The notes under the pieces: model-generated | What the model was told of the DNA's origin: nothing | The model's input: the letters and a program-made list of their open reading frames with translations, nothing else | Database searches by the model: none | Position numbers and translations under genes: made by a program | Origin: DASSKA01 sp963839365 | GTDB taxonomy: Bacteria; Actinomycetota; Actinomycetes; Propionibacteriales; Nocardioidaceae | DNA length: 64,000 bases | Direction of reading: 5' to 3' | Assembly (NCBI GenBank): GCA_963839365.1 | Contig: CAWIUT010000003.1 | Coordinates: forward strand, 1 to 64,000 | Shown here: in pieces, positions 1 through 8,175 of the stretch | Numbering within the stretch: position 1 is the stretch's first letter | Layout: each line of letters opens with the position of its first letter

Positions 1-21
1 GGAGCACGGGTGGGGGTGACA
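1..21 (+). repeat. Left inverted repeat of the IS481 element
   Basis: The sequence ggagcacgggtgggggtgac plus one base mirrors the right end with two mismatches. It may be truncated by the window boundary. Confidence 0.65.
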
Positions 22-54
22 GGTCGGCGTCCCTGGACGACTCGTTGGTGGTTG

Positions 55-1047
55 TCAGCCAGCAGTTTGCCGGATGCGCTTCTTGAGGTGTTTCTTGACC
101 TGCAGCGGGGTGCGTCCGGTCATGTAGTCGCCGTGGTTGGGGCGGTGGTGGTTGTAGTCGGTGATCCAGGCCTGCAGCGACCGGTTCAGCAGGGCGATGT
201 CGTCGACTCGGCCGCGGTGGAAGTGTGGCCGGTAGAACTCGCGCAGCACGGTGCCGTGGAAGCGTTCGCAGACCGCGTTGTGGTTCGGCGAGCGGGGCGG
301 GATCCGGTCATGGACCAGCCCGAGCTCGCCGATGCGGGTCTTGAACGCCTTGCCGGTGAACTCCGGCCCGTTATCGGACAGCACCCCGGACAGCTTGATG
401 CCGTGCTTGCGCAGCGCCTTCTTGAGGTGGTCGAGGAAGCCGGCCGCCACGGTGGCGGTCTTGTCTCCGACGACCAGCTGGCACACCGCGAGCCGGGTGG
501 CCACGTCGACCGCGGTCAGCTGCCAGACCGCGCCGATGCCCTTGAGTCGGCCGACGTAGAAGGTGTCCAAGGCGACTACCTGACCGGGCGCGGAGGCGTA
601 CAGGCAGAACCCGAACGGGCCCTCCAGCGCCTGCTCGGTGACCTGTCCGGTCTCGGCCGCGGTCAGCGAGGCAAGCGCGGCGACCCGCTGCCGGGCCGTA
701 CCGAGGTTGTGCCGGCCCAACACCTTGGCCACCCCGGACGCGGAGCGGTGCACCCCGCGGGCCTCGAGGTGGCGCAGCAGCGATCTGGGACCCAGCGTTG
801 GCCGGGAGACCGCCTCGGCCAAGATCACCGAGACCTCCTCGCTGCTCATCGCATTCGGCTGGTGCGGCCGGCGCCGTTCTCGCGGAAGCAGCGCCGACAG
901 CCCGTAGGCCTGCGTCTTCTTCAGCCACTCGTAGTAGGTCTTGCGCGAGACGCCGAACACCCGGCACGCCTCGGCCACGTTGCCGATCTTCGCGGCGTAG
1001 TTGATCAACCGGACACGACGGTCGTAGACAATGTTCTCGTGGGTCAC
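55..1047 (-). CDS. IS481-family transposase (DDE/RNase H fold)
   Basis: This 330-aa protein catalyses cut-and-paste or copy transposition of its own element. The N-terminus (about 10-60) is a helix-turn-helix with a WLKK-type end. The integrase core has the DDE triad D161 (VVALDTFYVG), D225 (LSDNGPEF) and E261 (NAVCERFHG), the usual IS481 arrangement. The start is a GTG with AGGA about 9 nt upstream. The length is typical and no frame disruption is seen. The frame on the opposite strand (10-1146) is a shadow. Confidence 0.9.
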   Translation of the reverse strand: MTHENIVYDRRVRLINYAAKIGNVAEACRVFGVSRKTYYEWLKKTQAYGLSALLPRERRRPHQPNAMSSEEVSVILAEAVSRPTLGPRSLLRHLEARGVHRSASGVAKVLGRHNLGTARQRVAALASLTAAETGQVTEQALEGPFGFCLYASAPGQVVALDTFYVGRLKGIGAVWQLTAVDVATRLAVCQLVVGDKTATVAAGFLDHLKKALRKHGIKLSGVLSDNGPEFTGKAFKTRIGELGLVHDRIPPRSPNHNAVCERFHGTVLREFYRPHFHRGRVDDIALLNRSLQAWITDYNHHRPNHGDYMTGRTPLQVKKHLKKRIRQTAG

Positions 1048-1128
1048 GGGATGGCTTCCTGTTCTCTAGATCTTGAGCAATCCAGAGACTGCCTCCCGTG
1101 GCCCACACCTGCACGGAGGCTGGCCGGG

Positions 1129-1150
1129 TGTCACCCCAACCCGTGATCCC
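1129..1150 (-). repeat. Right inverted repeat of the IS481 element
   Basis: Its reverse complement begins gggatcacgggttggggtga and aligns to bases 1-21. It lies about 80 bp upstream of the transposase start, as expected for the promoter-side end. Confidence 0.65.
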
Positions 1151-1508
1151 TAAGACCTAACCGAGTTGGCCGACACCGGCCCTACAAGTCTAGTAGCCGC
1201 CGGTCGGCCAACAACGACGGCACCCTCAAGCCGCAGACCAGGCCGCAGCAGCCCACGACCAAAACGCCAATCCGACCACAGCCACACGCCAGCGGTGATC
1301 GCGGCCCCGTGGGCACCGGACCGGGCACACACGGGTCCCCTGCGTAACCGGATTTGGCCGCTGACACGGAGTTGGCGAAGCTCACGCTCTACCAATGACT
1401 CAGGTCCCCGTTAGCGGCGTTGATGCTTCGGATCTGAGGTCTTGGGCCTTCAGCGTCAGAAGCGCCGGTGGCCTGTCGACCGCCCGACCTCACGAGTAGT
1501 CGGGCCGC
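1151..1508. other. Intergenic region between the IS and the CLC gene, no gene supported
   Basis: Short open frames exist on both strands (about 80 codons each) but have no recognisable motif, no convincing ribosome-binding site and overlapping competitors. A D-arm-like tRNA fragment near 1370-1410 (minus strand) lacks a T-arm and acceptor partner. The segment may be flanking DNA scarred by mobile elements. No clear promoter hexamer for the downstream gene could be chosen. Confidence 0.5.
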
Positions 1509-2918
1509 GTGAAGTGGCCATCAACGGTGTCGGTAAAGTCGGGCCGTGCCGTCGAACGTTGCTCCCCGCACCCTGTAGTGGACGGAGACTTCGCTGCTGA
1601 GGCGAACCCTTCCGGCATCAGCCTGCTCGGTCTGGTCCTTGTCGCAAGCGTCGTCGGTGTTGTGACCGGAACGGTTGCCTCCACCTTCGGCCTGCTGATC
1701 AAGCAAGCCAGCGCAGCGCGGGGCGACGTGGAGCGTTGGGGACATCACCACGGCCTTGCGGGGTTCGTTGTCCTGATTGCCCTCACGGGCATGCTGGTCG
1801 CGGCCGCGGTCTGGATGGTGCACAGGATCGAGCCGCACGCCGAGGGGAGCGGTATCCCTCGGGTCGAGGCGGTAGTAGAGGGGCGGGCCGAAGCTGGCCG
1901 GCTCCGCATCCTGCCAGTGAAGTACGTCGGCGGTCTGCTCGCCATCGGCAGCGGCCTCGCTCTGGGCCGTGAGGGACCGTCGGTCCAGATGGGCGGTGTC
2001 ATCGCAGCTGCCTGTGCGCGCCTGGCCAGGCTCAGCAAGGCCGACCTGCGAATGGTGGTCGCCGGCGGCGCCGCGGCGGGGCTGGCCACGGCGTTCAACG
2101 CCCCGATCGCCGGCGGGGTCTTCGTGCTGGAGGAGCTCTTCCGTCGTTTCGAGCCTCGCGCCACCTTGGCCACCTTGGCCGCCTCCGCGGCCGCATTTGC
2201 GGCAACCCACTTCCTCGGTGACGGCGGCACCGACTTCACCGCGCCGCACCTTCCGGCCCCCACCCTGTCCGAAGCACCTGCCGTGGTGGCTGTCGGCGTG
2301 GTCTGTGGCGTACTCGGCGTCGCCTACAACCGGTGCGTCCTGGCCGGTCTGCGGTTCGTGGACTCCAGTCGCATCCCGACCACTGTGCGTGGCCTAGCCG
2401 TCGGCCTTGCCGTCGGCGCTTTGGCCTGGGTCGCGCCAGCCTGGGTTGGAGGCGGCGACAACCTCACTCAGCAGGCCCTTGACGGCCACGGGATGCTGCT
2501 GACCCTGGTCGTCCTCCTGGCGACCAGGTTCGTCCTCGGGGTCGTCTCCTATGCCGCGAACGCCCCCGGCGGCCTGTTCGCACCCATGCTGGTGCTCGGG
2601 TCGCAAACCGGTCTACTGGTCGGCCTGCTCGCTGTCAAAGTGGTGCACCTGCCGGCTGGTGTTCCGGCAGCACTCGCACTCACCGGAATGGCAGCGTTCT
2701 TCGCAGCCTCCGTGCAGGGTCCGGTGACAGGTCTGATCCTCGCCACCGAGATGACCGGTGTCGTCTCCTGGCTTGCGCCCATGCTCGGCGCGGTCGCGAT
2801 CGCGATGCTGCTGGCCCGCCTCCTAGATTCACCACCGATCTACGACGCACTGGCCGAACGATCCGCCCACAACGCCCGTATCAACCTCGAGGAAGCTGCA
2901 ACCCAACCAACTGGCTGA
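1509..2918 (+). CDS. CLC-family chloride channel / H+-Cl- antiporter
   Basis: This 469-aa polytopic inner-membrane protein moves chloride, probably in exchange for protons. The three CLC signature loops are present: GSGIP (113-117), GREGP (153-157, with gating Glu155) and GGLFAP (about 355-360). The proton-pathway glutamate of exchangers is conserved as the second E of VLEELFRRF (E209), and the ion-coordinating tyrosine lies in PPIYDALAER near the C-terminus. These point to an antiporter rather than a channel. No CBS domains follow. The ATG at 1509 gives a long hydrophilic N-terminus, so the GTG at 1578 is a plausible shorter start. No functional partner lies beside it. Confidence 0.88.
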   Translation: MKWPSTVSVKSGRAVERCSPHPVVDGDFAAEANPSGISLLGLVLVASVVGVVTGTVASTFGLLIKQASAARGDVERWGHHHGLAGFVVLIALTGMLVAAAVWMVHRIEPHAEGSGIPRVEAVVEGRAEAGRLRILPVKYVGGLLAIGSGLALGREGPSVQMGGVIAAACARLARLSKADLRMVVAGGAAAGLATAFNAPIAGGVFVLEELFRRFEPRATLATLAASAAAFAATHFLGDGGTDFTAPHLPAPTLSEAPAVVAVGVVCGVLGVAYNRCVLAGLRFVDSSRIPTTVRGLAVGLAVGALAWVAPAWVGGGDNLTQQALDGHGMLLTLVVLLATRFVLGVVSYAANAPGGLFAPMLVLGSQTGLLVGLLAVKVVHLPAGVPAALALTGMAAFFAASVQGPVTGLILATEMTGVVSWLAPMLGAVAIAMLLARLLDSPPIYDALAERSAHNARINLEEAATQPTG

Positions 2919-3153
2919 CCGTATGCACCCGGCCCAAGCCTCCGTTCATGCGCACGGTGAGCATGGCAAGGCCGGACGGGGCGCTAGCCATCTTGTCCAG
3001 GTGAGGCGTGGTCGGGCAGCTCGGAACGCAGGCTGCGCTCGTGATGATTAGTACGCCGTGGTTCACGAACCCTCCTTTCCACGCGCCCCGTTGGGTTACG
3101 TCGAGTCGCGCCACTCCGCCGCCGATGCCGCGCACACTGTCGACCGAAGCAGA

Positions 3154-3181
3154 AAGGGGCAGGCCGGTGGGCCCGCCCCTT
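3154..3181 (-). terminator. Intrinsic terminator downstream of nrdJ
   Basis: A 12-bp stem with one mismatch and a 4-nt loop lies 23 bp beyond the nrdJ stop and is followed on the minus strand by a short T-rich run. It may also stop readthrough from the CLC gene on the plus strand. Confidence 0.7.
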
Positions 3182-3203
3182 CCGCTAACGGAGACTGGAA
3201 TTC

Positions 3204-6050
3204 TCAGCTGCAGCCGCTGGTGCTGCCGCAACCCTCGCAGACGAAGCAGCTGCCCGCTGGCCGCATCTTGGTGCCGCAGGTGAAGCAAAGCGGGCTGTCC
3301 ACCGCGGTGCCGGTGATCGACTCCATCAGCTCGGCGGAGGTGTGCGCACCCTGCGGGGCCTCACGGCCGGTCTCCGCGGTGCGAGGCGCTTGCTCCTCCA
3401 CCGGCGACGCGTCGCCCTGGACCACCTCGACGGAGCCCTGGTCGACCTCGGTGTCGTCGGTTTCCGGCGCGGTGTAGGAGCCGGTCTCCAGCTGGCGCTG
3501 GCGCTCCTCGGCGCTGTAGATGCCCATCGCGGTCCGGGTCTCGAACGGCAGGTGGTCCAGCGCCAGGCGCCGGAAGATGTAGTCCATGATCGACTGCGAC
3601 ATCCGAACGTCCGGGTCGTCGGTCAGGCCGGCCGGCTCGAACTTCAGGTTGGTGAACTTCGAGACGTAGGTCTCCAGCGGCACGCCGTACTGCAGGCCGA
3701 TCGACACTGCGATCGAGAACGCGTCCATCACGCCGGCCAGCGTGGAGCCCTGCTTGCCGAGCTTGAGGAACACCTCGCCGAGGCCGTCGTCCGGGTAGGA
3801 GCCGGCGGTCATGTAGCCCTCGGCACCACCCACGGTGAACGAGGTGGTCTTCGACGGCCGCGACTTCGGCAGGCGCTTGCGGGTCGGGCGGTACTCGACG
3901 ATCTTCTCCGGCTCGGCCTTGTCCGCGGCCTTCTCCTTCTTCTTGCCGTCGGACAACGGCTGGCCGACCTTCGAGTTCTCGCGGTAGACCGCGAGAGCCT
4001 TGATCCCCATCTTCCAGGCCTGGAAGTGGATTTCCTCGATCTCCTCGACCGTCGCCCGCTCCGGCAGGTTCACGGTCTTGCTGATCGCTCCGGAGATGAA
4101 CGGCTGGCAGGCGGCCATCATCCGCACGTGCGCCATGGGTGTGAGCGCCCGCTCCCCCATCGCGCAGTCGAAGACCTCGTAGTGCTCCGTCTTCAGCCCC
4201 GGCGCGTCGATGACGTGCCCGTGCTCGGCGATGTACTCCACGATCGCCTCGATCTGCTCGCCCTGGTAGCCGAGCTTCTTCAGCGCCCGCGGCACCGTCT
4301 GGTTGACGATCTGCATCGAGCCGCCGCCGACCAGCTTCTTGAACTTCACCAGCGAGAAGTCCGGCTCGATGCCGGTGGTGTCGGAGTCCATCATGAAGCT
4401 GATCGTGCCGGTCGGGGCGAGCACCGAGGCCTGCGCGTTGCGGAAGCCGTTCTTCTCGCCCAGCTTGACGACCTGCGCCCAGGCCTTGGTGGCCAGCTGG
4501 TGCACCTCGGTGTCGGCGACGTGCAGGGTGCGCACCGCGTCGTTGGCCGCCTGGTGCTTGCGCATCACCCGCTTGTGCGCGTCGGCGTTGCGCGCGTAGC
4601 CGGCGTACGGGCCGACCACCGCGGCCAGCTCCGCCGACCGCTTGTACGACGTACCGGTCATCAGCGACGTGATGGTGGCCGCCATCGCCCGCCCGCCGTC
4701 GGAGTCGTAGCCCAGCCCCATCGCCATCAGCAGCGCGCCGAGGTTGGCGTAGCCGATGCCGAGCTGGCGGTAGTCGCGAGTGGTCGCGCCGATCGCCTCG
4801 GTCGGGAAGTCCGCGAAGCAGATCGAGATGTCCATCGCGGTGATGATCAGCTCGGTCGCCTTGACGAACAGCTCCCCGTCGAAGGTGTCGTCGTCCTTGA
4901 GGAACTTCATCAGGTTCAGCGACGCCAGGTTGCACGAGGAGTTGTCCAGCGACATGTACTCGCTGCACGGGTTGGACGCGGTGATCCGGCCGGTCTCGGG
5001 GTTGGTGTGCCAGTCGTTGATGGTGTCGTCGTACTGCAGGCCCGGGTCGGCGCACTCCCAGGCGGCCTGGGCGATCTTCTTCCACAGCTCGCGGGCGTCG
5101 ATGTCCTCGATCACCTCGCCGTTCTTGCGGCCGCGCAGCCCGAACGTGGTGTCGTCCTCGACCGCGCGCATGAACTCGTCGGTGACCCGCACCGAGTTGT
5201 TGGCGTTCTGGTACTGCACGGAGGTGATGTCCTTGCCGCCGAGGTCCATGTCGAACCCGGCGTCGCGCAGCGCGCGGATCTTGTCCTCCTCGCGCGCCTT
5301 GGTCTCGACGAACTCCTCGATGTCGGGGTGGTCCACGTCGAGGACCACCATCTTCGCCGCCCGACGGGTGGCGCCGCCGGACTTGATGGTGCCCGCGGAC
5401 GCGTCGGCGCCGCGCATGAACGACACCGGGCCGGACGCCGTACCGCCGGAGGACAGCAGCTCCTTGCTCGAGCGGATCCGGGACAGGTTCAGGCCTGCGC
5501 CGGAGCCGCCCTTGAAGATGAACCCCTCCTCCTTGTACCAGTTCAGGATCGAGTCCATCGAGTCGTCGACGGAGAGGATGAAGCACGCGGACACCTGCTG
5601 CGGGGACGTGGTGCCGACGTTGAACCAGACCGGGGAGTTGAACGAGAAGTACTGGTGGACCAGCAGCCAGGTGATCTCGTGCTCGAACAGCTCGGCGTCC
5701 GCCGCGGAGGCGAAGTAGCCGTTGTCCTCGCCGGCCTTCCGGTAGGTCTTCACCACCCGGTCGATGAGCTGCTTGAGGCTCCACTCCCGGGCGTCGGTGC
5801 CGACCGCGCCGCGGAAGTACTTCGTGGTCACGATCGTGGACGCGTTCAGCGACCAGAAATCGGGGAACTCCACGCCGCGCTGCTCGAAGACCGCCTCGCC
5901 GGTCTTCCAGTTGGTCTGTACGACGTCGCGACGCTCCCACGTGACCTCGTCATAGGGGTGCACGCCCTCGGTGCTGAAGACGCGCTCGATCTTCAGCCCC
6001 TTGCCCGGCTTGCGGCCGGAACGGGCTGCGCCGCTGACTGTCTCGGTCAT
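3204..6050 (-). CDS. nrdJ: Class II (adenosylcobalamin-dependent) ribonucleotide reductase
   Basis: Reduces ribonucleotides to deoxyribonucleotides using vitamin B12, independent of oxygen. The protein is 948 aa, normal for actinobacterial NrdJ. Visible signatures include the redox cysteine in QQVSACFILS (C156), the glycine-rich GGSGAGLNLSRIR (181-193), the catalytic NPCSE (360-364) and PTGTISFMMDSDTTG. The C-terminal tail has a CxxC...CxxC zinc-ribbon-like redox segment ending in GCS. It is second in an operon with nrdR, 99 bp upstream. A GGGGAC motif precedes the ATG. No cobalamin riboswitch is visible upstream, so control is probably through NrdR. The 911-aa frame on the plus strand is a shadow. 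Confidence 0.96.
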   Translation of the reverse strand: MTETVSGAARSGRKPGKGLKIERVFSTEGVHPYDEVTWERRDVVQTNWKTGEAVFEQRGVEFPDFWSLNASTIVTTKYFRGAVGTDAREWSLKQLIDRVVKTYRKAGEDNGYFASAADAELFEHEITWLLVHQYFSFNSPVWFNVGTTSPQQVSACFILSVDDSMDSILNWYKEEGFIFKGGSGAGLNLSRIRSSKELLSSGGTASGPVSFMRGADASAGTIKSGGATRRAAKMVVLDVDHPDIEEFVETKAREEDKIRALRDAGFDMDLGGKDITSVQYQNANNSVRVTDEFMRAVEDDTTFGLRGRKNGEVIEDIDARELWKKIAQAAWECADPGLQYDDTINDWHTNPETGRITASNPCSEYMSLDNSSCNLASLNLMKFLKDDDTFDGELFVKATELIITAMDISICFADFPTEAIGATTRDYRQLGIGYANLGALLMAMGLGYDSDGGRAMAATITSLMTGTSYKRSAELAAVVGPYAGYARNADAHKRVMRKHQAANDAVRTLHVADTEVHQLATKAWAQVVKLGEKNGFRNAQASVLAPTGTISFMMDSDTTGIEPDFSLVKFKKLVGGGSMQIVNQTVPRALKKLGYQGEQIEAIVEYIAEHGHVIDAPGLKTEHYEVFDCAMGERALTPMAHVRMMAACQPFISGAISKTVNLPERATVEEIEEIHFQAWKMGIKALAVYRENSKVGQPLSDGKKKEKAADKAEPEKIVEYRPTRKRLPKSRPSKTTSFTVGGAEGYMTAGSYPDDGLGEVFLKLGKQGSTLAGVMDAFSIAVSIGLQYGVPLETYVSKFTNLKFEPAGLTDDPDVRMSQSIMDYIFRRLALDHLPFETRTAMGIYSAEERQRQLETGSYTAPETDDTEVDQGSVEVVQGDASPVEEQAPRTAETGREAPQGAHTSAELMESITGTAVDSPLCFTCGTKMRPAGSCFVCEGCGSTSGCS

Positions 6051-6149
6051 GTGTGTCCCCTAACGCTTCGTCGTTGAGCTGCTGAACTGTCTGGAAAAGT
6101 GGTGTGCCCGGCGCGCCGCTTCCCCACGACGCACCGGGCAGATCGTGGG

Positions 6150-6704
6150 TCAGCCGGTCGGGGCCGGCTGGGGGGTGGTTTCGAAACGGCTCGCTGCGCT
6201 CGCCTGCTCAACCACCGGGGCGCCGGCGTCGCTCGCCTCGTCGACCACCGGTGCGGCGGCGCGGTCGGCGCGCAGCGCGGCGATCTCCTCCTCGAACGCC
6301 TCGGCGCTCTCGAAGGCCTTGTACACGCTGGCGAACCGCAGGTAGACCACTTCGTCGAGCTCGCGCAGCGGGCCGAGGATGGCCAGCCCCACCTCGTGGG
6401 CGGGCACCTCCGCCCAGCCCTCGCTGCGCAGCGCGTCCTCGACGGCCTGCCCGAGCCGGGCCAGGTCGTCCTCGCTGACCGGGCGGCCCTTGCACGCCTT
6501 GCGCACCCCGGCGACCGCCTTGCTGCGGTCGAACGGCTCGGTGGTGCCGCTGCGCTTGAGCACGGTCAGCTGCATCTGCTCGACCGTGGTGAACCGCTTG
6601 CCGCAGGCCTGGCAGGTGCGCCGACGGCGGATCGCGGACCCGTCGTCGGCCACCCGGCTGTCCAACACCCGGGTGTCGGTGTTGCGGCAGTATGGACAGT
6701 GCAT
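6150..6704 (-). CDS. nrdR: Transcriptional repressor NrdR
   Basis: An ATP/dATP-sensing repressor of ribonucleotide reductase genes. It has an N-terminal zinc ribbon (C3, C6, C31, C34 in MHCPYC and TCQACG), then an ATP-cone from about residue 46 to 140. At 184 aa it is some 30 residues longer than usual. The extra tail is low-complexity and is partly encoded by a palindromic REP-like element (6175-6215). The ATG has a strong GAGGAGGCGG-type site upstream. It is the first gene of the nrdR-nrdJ operon, so it controls its own operon. Confidence 0.95.
   Translation of the reverse strand: MHCPYCRNTDTRVLDSRVADDGSAIRRRRTCQACGKRFTTVEQMQLTVLKRSGTTEPFDRSKAVAGVRKACKGRPVSEDDLARLGQAVEDALRSEGWAEVPAHEVGLAILGPLRELDEVVYLRFASVYKAFESAEAFEEEIAALRADRAAAPVVDEASDAGAPVVEQASAASRFETTPQPAPTG
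6175..6215. repeat. REP-like palindromic element inside the 3' end of nrdR
   Basis: The 41-nt segment starts gtggtt and ends aaccac, and contains an inner near-palindrome around gctcgctgcgctcgcc. It resembles dispersed palindromic repeats common in Nocardioides-like actinobacterial genomes. Only one copy is visible in this window, so its dispersed nature is inferred. It encodes part of the extra C-terminal tail of NrdR. Confidence 0.5.
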
Positions 6705-6845
6705 CCTCGCCGCCTCCTCTCCCGGACCGGACCCGTCGGGTCACCTGCTAGTACAACAACCGCCCCCGACGGTTTCTGCCGCGTCCACCGGGGTCCGGGG
6801 CGCTGGTTTCTGGACGCCTCGGACCTCGGCCGACTGGGGAGAACC

Positions 6846-6919
6846 TGTGGGTAACGGTGGGGACATCCGGTCGTCACATGTGGGTAAGTCCGCCCCAGCT
6901 GTGAACTAGATGTGGAAAA
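6846..6919. promoter_or_regulatory. Three DnaA-box-like 9-mers in register
   Basis: The 9-mers at 6846-6854 and 6879-6887 (both TTACCCACA on the minus strand) and at 6911-6919 (TTTTCCACA) each differ by one base from TTATCCACA. All have the same orientation and are spaced 33 and 32 bp apart, about three helical turns. DnaA is known to regulate nrd promoters in E. coli. A role here is inference. Confidence 0.4.
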
Positions 6920-6948
6920 CCACAACCATGTAACTACTAGATGTAGTG
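6902..6948 (-). promoter_or_regulatory. Tandem NrdR boxes controlling nrdR-nrdJ
   Basis: Two 16-bp boxes occur at 6902-6917 (tgaactagatgtggaa) and 6933-6948 (actactagatgtagtg). They match the NrdR-box pattern acaCtAcATctAGTgt read on the minus strand. Their starts are 31 bp apart, three helical turns, as in known NrdR-regulated promoters. They lie about 200 bp before the nrdR start codon. Confidence 0.8.
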
Positions 6949-7126
6949 GCAACCGTACGACGGGGTCCCCACCGGCGCAACTGAATCGGGGAACTTCCCG
7001 GACCGTTTTTTCATCGGCGGCAAAACCGCAGGTCACAGGCTTGCCAAGGGGTTCCCCGGGCGTGTCGCGGCACGGCCGGGCGTGCCGCGCCGAGCACCCG
7101 AACCGGGGCAGGGAATACTGCGCCCC

Positions 7127-7495
7127 GTGGCAGGTGGCAAGCGACGCGCGCAGCGGCAGGGGCACGGCGGGCCGCGCGTCGGCGCGCTGTCCCGACTCGG
7201 CGGCACCGTGCTGGGGATCGTGCTCGGCGGGGTGGCCTGGTGGGTGCTGGTGCGGGCTGCGATCGACTTCGGACACCTGGCTTCGCTCGGCCAGAGCCGC
7301 GCCTGGCTGTTCACCGCCGTGGCCGCGGCCGGCGCGGCGGTCTGCCTGCTGCTGGTGCTGGTGCTGGTCTCCCGACTGCTGGTGGCGCTGGGGGTGGTCA
7401 GCCGCTACCAACCGCGCCGGGCCGCGCCCCGACGCCGCGGCGAGCCGCAGCCGGGCTCCCGGAAGAAGGAGACCGCCGGGACCCGCAAAGAGTAG
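7127..7495 (+). CDS. Small two-TM membrane protein, function unknown
   Basis: A 122-aa protein with a basic N-terminus and two hydrophobic segments (about residues 25-44 and 58-85), ending in a basic, probably cytoplasmic tail. The GTG at 7127 is preferred to the ATG at 7082: an AATACT hexamer lies 7 nt before it, consistent with leaderless expression, and the upstream residues are unlike a membrane-protein start. No conserved domain is recognised. It converges with the LysM gene and shares a terminator hairpin with it. Confidence 0.6.
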   Translation: MAGGKRRAQRQGHGGPRVGALSRLGGTVLGIVLGGVAWWVLVRAAIDFGHLASLGQSRAWLFTAVAAAGAAVCLLLVLVLVSRLLVALGVVSRYQPRRAAPRRRGEPQPGSRKKETAGTRKE

Positions 7496-7531
7496 TGCCG
7501 CCGACCCCGGGTCGAGGGAGGTCGGCGGCAC
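7495..7531. terminator. Bidirectional hairpin between convergent genes
   Basis: A perfect 12-bp stem (gtgccgccgacc with its complement) and 13-nt loop begins at the stop codon of the small membrane protein and lies 43 bp beyond the LysM gene. The T-tract is weak, as is common in actinobacteria. Confidence 0.65.
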
Positions 7532-7574
7532 GTCTGGGAGCCTCGCGCGGCGGCGCGGCTGTCGGTCCGGGCGC

Positions 7575-7955
7575 TCAGCGCACCGGCACCGCAAGGCGCT
7601 GCCCCACCCGCAGGGCAGGACCGGGGAGCGCGTTCAGCTCCTCGATCTGCAGAACTGTCTCACGCACATGCCCGGGAGCCGCGACGTTGGACGCGATGTC
7701 CCACAGCGTGTCGCCGGGGGTCACCTGCACGATCCGGGTGGGCACCGGCGCGCCGGGCTGGTCGGTGGCCGCCGAGCGCGCCCCGACCATCACCGCCGCG
7801 AGCAGCACCGCGCCGAGGAACAGCGCCGTCACCGCCAGTCGACCGCGCCGGGTCAGCCGCGTCGGGGCGGTGTCGGCGTAGCGGCGCGCGCCCAGCCTGG
7901 CACCTGGCCGGGCGGCGGCGAAGCTGCGCTGGTCGAGGACGGCGATGCTGCTCAT
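7575..7955 (-). CDS. LysM-domain membrane protein, DNA-damage cell-division regulator type (Rv2719c-like)
   Basis: A 126-aa protein with a cytoplasmic N-terminus, one TM segment (about 43-62) and an extracytoplasmic LysM domain (about 77-126, VTPGDTLWDIASNV...) that should bind peptidoglycan. The family includes the Mycobacterium Rv2719c and Bacillus YneA type of SOS-induced division inhibitor, and the position between nrdR and lexA is the same as in mycobacteria. The ATG at 7955 has a strong AGGAGG; an in-frame ATG further upstream lies inside the promoter. Two LexA boxes and one PafBC-type promoter motif lie upstream, so induction by DNA damage is likely. Confidence 0.82.
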   Translation of the reverse strand: MSSIAVLDQRSFAAARPGARLGARRYADTAPTRLTRRGRLAVTALFLGAVLLAAVMVGARSAATDQPGAPVPTRIVQVTPGDTLWDIASNVAAPGHVRETVLQIEELNALPGPALRVGQRLAVPVR

Positions 7956-8040
7956 GGGTGACCTCCTGGGGAAGCGGGACGACCGGGGGGCGCGGGCCCT
8001 GTGGTCGGCCTGTGGGTCGTACGCGGTGTTCATGTCGAAC

Positions 8041-8063
8041 GTTGTACCGAGGCCCTCCGACAG
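8041..8063 (-). promoter_or_regulatory. PafBC-type (RecA-independent) DNA-damage promoter motif of the LysM gene
   Basis: On the minus strand CTGTCGGAG is followed after exactly 8 nt by TACAAC. The mycobacterial RecA-NDp consensus is tTGTCRgtg-N8-TAnnnT. The last base of the -10 differs (C for T). The same motif occurs before recA. Confidence 0.5.
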
Positions 8064-8129
8064 TTTTCCGACGGTCTTCGTCGCGCTGCCGCCGGATGGC
8101 TCTGGAGCGGTTCTCGAATTCACGTTCGA

Positions 8130-8145
8130 TCGAACATGCGTACGA
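8130..8145. promoter_or_regulatory. LexA (SOS) box, one mismatch
   Basis: tcgaacatgcgtacga matches TCGAAC-N4-GTTCGA with one mismatch. It is one of two boxes upstream of the LysM gene. Confidence 0.65.
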
Positions 8146-8175
8146 CATTAGAGCAGGTGTTCGAACGAAGGCAAG

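Larger units (their letters stand above)
1..1150 (-). mobile_element. IS481-family insertion sequence, left end at the window edge
   Basis: A single transposase gene is flanked by imperfect inverted repeats. Bases 1-21 match the reverse complement of 1129-1150 with two mismatches across the aligned part. The left end may continue outside the window, so the true tip and any target-site duplication cannot be read. The transposase lacks stops or frameshifts, so the copy may be active. The roughly 1.15 kb size is normal for a single-ORF IS481 element. It lies 5' of the CLC gene, separated by about 360 bp. Confidence 0.8.
6705..7126. other. Long intergenic control region upstream of nrdR
   Basis: These 420 bp separate divergent genes. 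They hold the NrdR boxes and the DnaA-box-like 9-mers annotated separately. No cobalamin-riboswitch core or open frame with coding character is seen. The plus-strand side carries the probable leaderless start of the small membrane protein at 7127. Confidence 0.6.

Noticed and set aside
1355..1412. tRNA-like stretch on the minus strand (D-arm-like TGGTAGAGC followed by CTTCGCCAA)
   Set aside because: No matching acceptor stem, no T-arm GGTTCGA and the anticodon stem pairs over only three bases.
1150..1414. Two overlapping 80-codon frames between the IS and the CLC gene
   Set aside because: No motif, no ribosome-binding site and mutual overlap on opposite strands.
3342..6077. 911-aa open frame on the plus strand opposite nrdJ
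   Set aside because: Lies wholly antisense to a clear nrdJ gene, with Arg/Leu/Val/Gly-rich composition typical of shadow frames in high-GC DNA.
6705..6900. Possible cobalamin riboswitch before nrdR-nrdJ
   Set aside because: No B12-box-like core or paired stem architecture could be found; NrdR boxes explain regulation.
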